A stretch of DNA of 64,000 nucleotides, from the NCBI GenBank assembly GCA_003216035.1, contig QCJM01000002.1, positions 1 to 64,000 on the forward strand, given 5' to 3'. Shown in pieces: positions 59,689-64,000 of the stretch. Position 1 is the first letter of the stretch. The number at the start of each line of letters is the position of its first letter. The notes under the pieces were generated by a model. It was not told the origin of the DNA and searched no databases. It saw only the letters and a program-made list of their open reading frames with translations. The stretch is from Prochlorococcus sp. AG-409-B13. GTDB lineage: Bacteria; Cyanobacteriota; Cyanobacteriia; PCC-6307; Cyanobiaceae. The position numbers and the translations under genes are program-made.

Positions 59689-60603
59689 ATGCGACCAGTC
59701 AAAATTACATTTCTTGCACTTGCAGCTCTATTACCAATGCCCAGTTGGGCAAATACAATAATTGTGCAGCCAGGTGACACGCTTTCTGAATTAGCACAGC
59801 GTCATGGCGTAGCAATAAACTCAATCGTGAGCCTGAATAGGCTGCAAGATTCAAATCATCTACAGGTAGGCATGAAATTACACCTCCCAACTAACGAGAA
59901 AAACAAGATAAAATTTTCCGGGCGCAATCACACAGTAACCAATGGAGACACCATAGGTCAGATTGCAAAAAGATACAAAGTAAAAGAACAAGATCTTATC
60001 AACCTTAATCGTCTAGGGAATGCCAACTATCTATACCTTGGTCAGCAGATAAAGCTGCCCTCAAGTGAAGGAGATAGCGAAAGCCGAAGGAATCCCAATC
60101 ATCATATTGTTTTAAAAGGAGAAACATTAAATGCGATATCAAAGCAATATCAAATATCAACTACGAAGCTAGCTCAGATAAACAATCTGACGAGCCCCAA
60201 CAAACTCTCAATTGGGAGAAAGCTATACCTAAAGCCAACTTCTAATTTAACGAATGTTAATCAGAAGAATGTAAAATCTAATTCTAAAGAAAGTTTCAGA
60301 AAACAATTTTACAAGCCTATAATTAGATCTTCTCGCAGAGCGATAGCAAGACCTCCAATCAAAAGCGAATGGCGAACTTATGGCCCTCTAAAGGTTGATT
60401 GGTCTAATTGGCAATCAATGGGAGGCAGTCATGTCGCACCAACAATAAATAAACAAGGGAAGGCTTTATATCTAGCTATAAACTGTCCAGCAAAAAAACT
60501 CAATGCAACAGGAGTAAATGGTCTATGGAGAGAATGGAATTCTCCAATTGATAGGTTTGAATTTAGGCTTCTAAATGATTTCTGCAAGTTGAAATCAACT
60601 TGA
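59689..60603 (+). CDS. Secreted LysM-repeat protein
   Basis: Signal peptide then three LysM units ('IVQPGDTLSELAQRHGVAINSIVSLNRL', 'VTNGDTIGQIAKRYKVKEQDLINLNRL', 'VLKGETLNAISKQYQISTTKLAQINNL'). Confidence 0.93.
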   Translation: MRPVKITFLALAALLPMPSWANTIIVQPGDTLSELAQRHGVAINSIVSLNRLQDSNHLQVGMKLHLPTNEKNKIKFSGRNHTVTNGDTIGQIAKRYKVKEQDLINLNRLGNANYLYLGQQIKLPSSEGDSESRRNPNHHIVLKGETLNAISKQYQISTTKLAQINNLTSPNKLSIGRKLYLKPTSNLTNVNQKNVKSNSKESFRKQFYKPIIRSSRRAIARPPIKSEWRTYGPLKVDWSNWQSMGGSHVAPTINKQGKALYLAINCPAKKLNATGVNGLWREWNSPIDRFEFRLLNDFCKLKST

Positions 60604-60618
60604 AATACTTTTAACTGA

Positions 60619-62112
60619 TCAAGCCACATAAAATAAAGGCCAAGGTTCATTTAAAAACCTCAGCCCATGGTCTTTAATAAAAAGTCTTTGTGCGCCATCA
60701 TTACTCTCCTCAATCAATTCTTCTTGCACCAACCTCCTGACCAGCCAACCCCATTTACCTTCACCATAATCCTTACCCTTAGCCAAAGCATCTATAAAGC
60801 TGTAGATATCTAAACCCTCACTTTTTTTCAACTCCTCTAGTAAAGAAAAGGCCTGTTCTGACCAATCTCTACTTTTAGTAGAGGTAATGCAACGATCACA
60901 TCGACCACAGGGGGATGAGTGCTCACCTACTGCCAACAACAGAGCTTGTTCCCTACAAAGCTCTCCCTCAGCGACTTCCTCCATACGTCTTAGCTGAGCC
61001 TGTGATACTTCCAGGCGAAACTCTTCTTTCTCCTTCAACAACGTATTTTCACACTGAGTAAATGAAGCTTTAATAGCCCATCCCAATCTTGTTCTATCTC
61101 CTGGTGAAAACAAAATCTTGCAGTTCGCTGGTAATCCATCCCGGCCGGCCCTGCCAGATTCTTGAAGATAAGCTTCTGGAGAAGAAGGCAAATTAAGATG
61201 TAAAACCAATCCCACATCTCCCCTGTCAACTCCCATGCCAAAAGCCACTGTTGCTACTAAAACAGGCTTTTGTGCATCAAGGAAATGACTTAAGGCCTGC
61301 TTACGTGCCAAAGGGTCCATGCCCGCGTGATATTTAATTGCAGGTATTCCTGCATTAAGGAGAAGTTTTGTCCAGCTTTCAACTGATCTACGTGATCGAA
61401 CATATATCAAAGAGGCTCCACGGGAGTCCTTTAAGGCTTCAAGGACTTCCTTAAGTGGATCCTTAGAACGTCGACGCATGCTGTAGTTAAGATTACTTCT
61501 ACGTGCAGAACAAACCTGCACAAAAGGCTTTCGAAGATTTAAAAGGCGAATGATTTCTGCTCGAACCTTCGGAGCAGCTGTAGCACTTAATGCAACCACA
61601 GGAACACCTGGGCATAATTGACGAATCGTTCCAAGTTGGCGATAACAAGGGCGAAAGTCATGGCCCCATGCACTAATACAATGCGCCTCATCTACTGCAA
61701 TCGCAACAATCTTTCCTTCCTCTGTTTTTTTCTCAAGTAGTTTGCGTATTTCACGCCCCTGAAGCCCCTCCGGGGCAAGATAAAGCAACCTTAACTGATC
61801 ATCTTTCAAGGATTCCCAAACTTCTCTCCTACGAAAAGAATCCAAACCAGAGTGAAGGCAAGCAGCAGATATATCTCTTCGTTCCAACTGCATGACTTGA
61901 TCCTCCATTAATGCCAACAACGGAGAGATAACCACTACAAGCCCTTGACGAATTAATGCAGGGAGTTGATAACAAAGGGATTTACCACCACCTGTAGGCA
62001 ATACAGCTATTGCATCTTGTCCAGAAAGAATCGCACCTACAACTTGACGCTGTCCTGCCTTAAAGAATCGCCACCCATAATGATCGTGCAATGCTGTAGT
62101 TAGGGAGTCCAA
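60619..62112 (-). CDS. recQ: ATP-dependent DNA helicase RecQ
   Basis: 'AVLPTGGGKSLCYQLPALI', 'DEAHCISAWGHDFRP', 'QESGRAGRDGLPA'. Confidence 0.95.
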   Translation of the reverse strand: MDSLTTALHDHYGWRFFKAGQRQVVGAILSGQDAIAVLPTGGGKSLCYQLPALIRQGLVVVISPLLALMEDQVMQLERRDISAACLHSGLDSFRRREVWESLKDDQLRLLYLAPEGLQGREIRKLLEKKTEEGKIVAIAVDEAHCISAWGHDFRPCYRQLGTIRQLCPGVPVVALSATAAPKVRAEIIRLLNLRKPFVQVCSARRSNLNYSMRRRSKDPLKEVLEALKDSRGASLIYVRSRRSVESWTKLLLNAGIPAIKYHAGMDPLARKQALSHFLDAQKPVLVATVAFGMGVDRGDVGLVLHLNLPSSPEAYLQESGRAGRDGLPANCKILFSPGDRTRLGWAIKASFTQCENTLLKEKEEFRLEVSQAQLRRMEEVAEGELCREQALLLAVGEHSSPCGRCDRCITSTKSRDWSEQAFSLLEELKKSEGLDIYSFIDALAKGKDYGEGKWGWLVRRLVQEELIEESNDGAQRLFIKDHGLRFLNEPWPLFYVA

Positions 62113-62172
62113 AGGACACTACCCAGAACCTATAAAAAATAGCGACTGCAATTAAGAAAGGCCACCTCTAAA

Positions 62173-63213
62173 TCAATCCATCGTGGGAGGGTCAAGCTGA
62201 TCCGCGGCCTCCTCAACTAACTGAAGACGTATTTTCTTTCCGCCAGCCAGCTCGCCAAGAGAGACTCTCATAGTCGCTCCAGTAAGGCTTTGAAATACCG
62301 AAAGTACATCTCTTAAATAAGGAGTACTGCTTCCACTCTCAATCCATAATCTCTCTTGAAGCCCTCCTAACCTTCGCCAAGCTGTATGCAACTTAAGGAC
62401 CGATGTCTCAATTGCTTTTGCTTGTCCAAATGCATCTGAAAGTAATCCCAACGCCTCAAGTCGCTGAGCCTCTTGCATTGCCTTCTCTAAATTTAAATGT
62501 TCCAACTGACAAGCTCTAATTGATAAACATGCATCCATTGACTTACTCATCCATCGTGCAGTACTTGTCACATCCTTAATGCAATCAAGTTCTGGTTCAT
62601 CCCTCAAGGTCTTACGCAAATCATCTAACTGAGGTTCTGGCAGCTTGGCCAACTCCCTTACTAATGGAGCAACTACTCTTGGAGGCAACAAATTCTCTTG
62701 CGTTCGCTGACGTATCTCTTCTGGCAGCAAAGGACTAGTTGCTGAGGTGAACTCATCAGAGAGCCTCCGAACTTGTTTGCGCGTTATCTCTTGGCCCTCA
62801 TTTGCTGCCTCCGTAATCATCTGCTGAACTTCAGGAGCCGCTTGTGCAGTCTCAAGAAAAGCCCTCTTAGAGAATTGGTTAACACTACTTTCTTCAAGGA
62901 TACCTCCACCTAACAAATCATCTGCTGAGTCTGCAAGTTGAATCAAGCCATATGCGCGAGTCTTACTGATCTCCCTTTCACGCAACCATTGCAAGAAACC
63001 AGCCCCTCTACCTTCACCACCTCTTTTCTCACGATCTCGAACCACCCTGAGAATTCTCCCCCTCCAAATTTCTGTTTGTAAATCAAATCGATCGCAGACA
63101 ATCCAAGCCTTTTCCAGCCTTGCATGGAATTCAATAATACTTAGATCATCCTTATCAGGATCTGGCAGATCCAGCTTCAGGACTGAAGGATCAACAGCTT
63201 CAGACGTACTCAC
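62173..63213 (-). CDS. Conserved hypothetical protein
   Basis: 346-aa ORF, helical; no confident family recognised. Confidence 0.7.
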   Translation of the reverse strand: MSTSEAVDPSVLKLDLPDPDKDDLSIIEFHARLEKAWIVCDRFDLQTEIWRGRILRVVRDREKRGGEGRGAGFLQWLREREISKTRAYGLIQLADSADDLLGGGILEESSVNQFSKRAFLETAQAAPEVQQMITEAANEGQEITRKQVRRLSDEFTSATSPLLPEEIRQRTQENLLPPRVVAPLVRELAKLPEPQLDDLRKTLRDEPELDCIKDVTSTARWMSKSMDACLSIRACQLEHLNLEKAMQEAQRLEALGLLSDAFGQAKAIETSVLKLHTAWRRLGGLQERLWIESGSSTPYLRDVLSVFQSLTGATMRVSLGELAGGKKIRLQLVEEAADQLDPPTMD

Positions 63214-63340
63214 AAAAAAAACCTAATACGAAGAGATGCTGCCATAGCATTTATGAACTGGGGCGACATTCTGTGACGGTGCTGCAAACTCTTACAGTCT
63301 CAGCGATAGGCTTATGTCTGACATCCTTATTTAAACAGCG

Positions 63341-63550
63341 ATGGCGATCTCTAGAGGAGATATGGTGCGAGTCAAGCGCCCAGAGTCCTATTGGTACAAC
63401 GAAGTGGGCAAAGTAGCTTCCGTTGACCCCTCAGGAATTAAATATCCTGTGGTCGTTCGCTTTGAAAAGGTGAACTACGCAGTATTTAGTGGTACTGACG
63501 GTGGCAACAACACCAATAATTTCGCCGAAAGCGAACTAGAGCCTGCATAA
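63341..63550 (+). CDS. psaE: Photosystem I reaction center subunit IV
   Basis: '[49 protein letters not shown]...NNFAESEL'. Confidence 0.97.
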   Translation: MAISRGDMVRVKRPESYWYNEVGKVASVDPSGIKYPVVVRFEKVNYAVFSGTDGGNNTNNFAESELEPA

Positions 63551-63555
63551 GGCAA

Positions 63556-64000
63556 TTGCCTGAACTACCTGAAGTCGAGACGGTCCGCAAAGGATTAGCG
63601 GATCGTCTTGCAAATTTTCAGATTCAGAGAATAGAAGTTTGCAGAGACAGGGCAATTGCCAGTCCTGGAGGAGTAAAGGAATTCACCTCAAATATGAGTG
63701 GTGCATTCATAGGGGAATGGTATCGAAGAGGTAAATATCTATTCTCTTCTCTCCATCGTGAAAGTTCATCACTAAATCCGTCTGAAGGACATAAAGCTTT
63801 CATCGATGGTGGCTGGTGGGGCATTCACCTTCGAATGACTGGTTATTTTCAATGGCATGAACAAAAAACCTCTCCATGCCGCCATACAAGAGTTCGATTA
63901 TGGAATACAACGGGCAAGGAGCTTCGATTTGTAGATATACGTAGTTTTGGCCAAATGTGGTGGGTTCCACCGAACAATTTACCTGAAACAGTTATTACAG
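63556..64000 (+). CDS. mutM: Formamidopyrimidine-DNA glycosylase, partial at window edge
   Basis: TTG start giving (M)PELPEVETVRKGLADRL; 'LRMTGYFQWHE', 'DIRSFGQMW'. Confidence 0.93.
   Translation, partial: MPELPEVETVRKGLADRLANFQIQRIEVCRDRAIASPGGVKEFTSNMSGAFIGEWYRRGKYLFSSLHRESSSLNPSEGHKAFIDGGWWGIHLRMTGYFQWHEQKTSPCRHTRVRLWNTTGKELRFVDIRSFGQMWWVPPNNLPETVIT

Overview
The window looks like a low-light Prochlorococcus or close marine picocyanobacterial chromosome segment, judging by psaE-mutM, pipX, sepF, pdhC, recO and similar genes. It divides into five parts. (1) 1-9.0 kb is an AT-rich surface-modification island with SAM methyltransferases, two sulfotransferase-like genes and gene remnants. (2) 9.1-31.9 kb is core genome: metC/metB, cysK, queA, pdhC, lipB, hpf, deoC, recO, proC, sepF, pipX, der, dus, cobI, miaE, aroQ. 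(3) 31.95-51.73 kb is a composite integrated island at tRNA-Tyr/tRNA-Thr. It has two complete tRNA-Thr(GGT) copies and a 21-nt tRNA-Thr 3' fragment, which delimit two tandem elements. Element 1 (about 5.4 kb) has a frameshifted, truncated integrase and sugar-modification cargo. Element 2 (about 14.1 kb) has an intact tyrosine recombinase plus AlpA-like protein, a serine resolvase with a probable res region and a trailing micro-gene operon, and a five-gene operon of TPR proteins with an embedded Cas4/RecB-like PD-(D/E)XK nuclease. The arrangement is tycheposon-like. (4) 51.9-59.6 kb is a glycerol/glucan block (two GH13 genes around glpK-glpD, then an aldehyde dehydrogenase). (5) 59.7-64.0 kb has a LysM protein, recQ, a conserved hypothetical, psaE and partial mutM. 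The best candidate for an undescribed system is the TPR/nuclease operon in element 2. Other notable points are TGTTCCCGA repeats at both ends of element 2, a Yfr1-like motif before a terminator at the res region, and an apparent frameshift in der at a 9-G homopolymer. All functional calls were made by reading the sequence; no searches were run.
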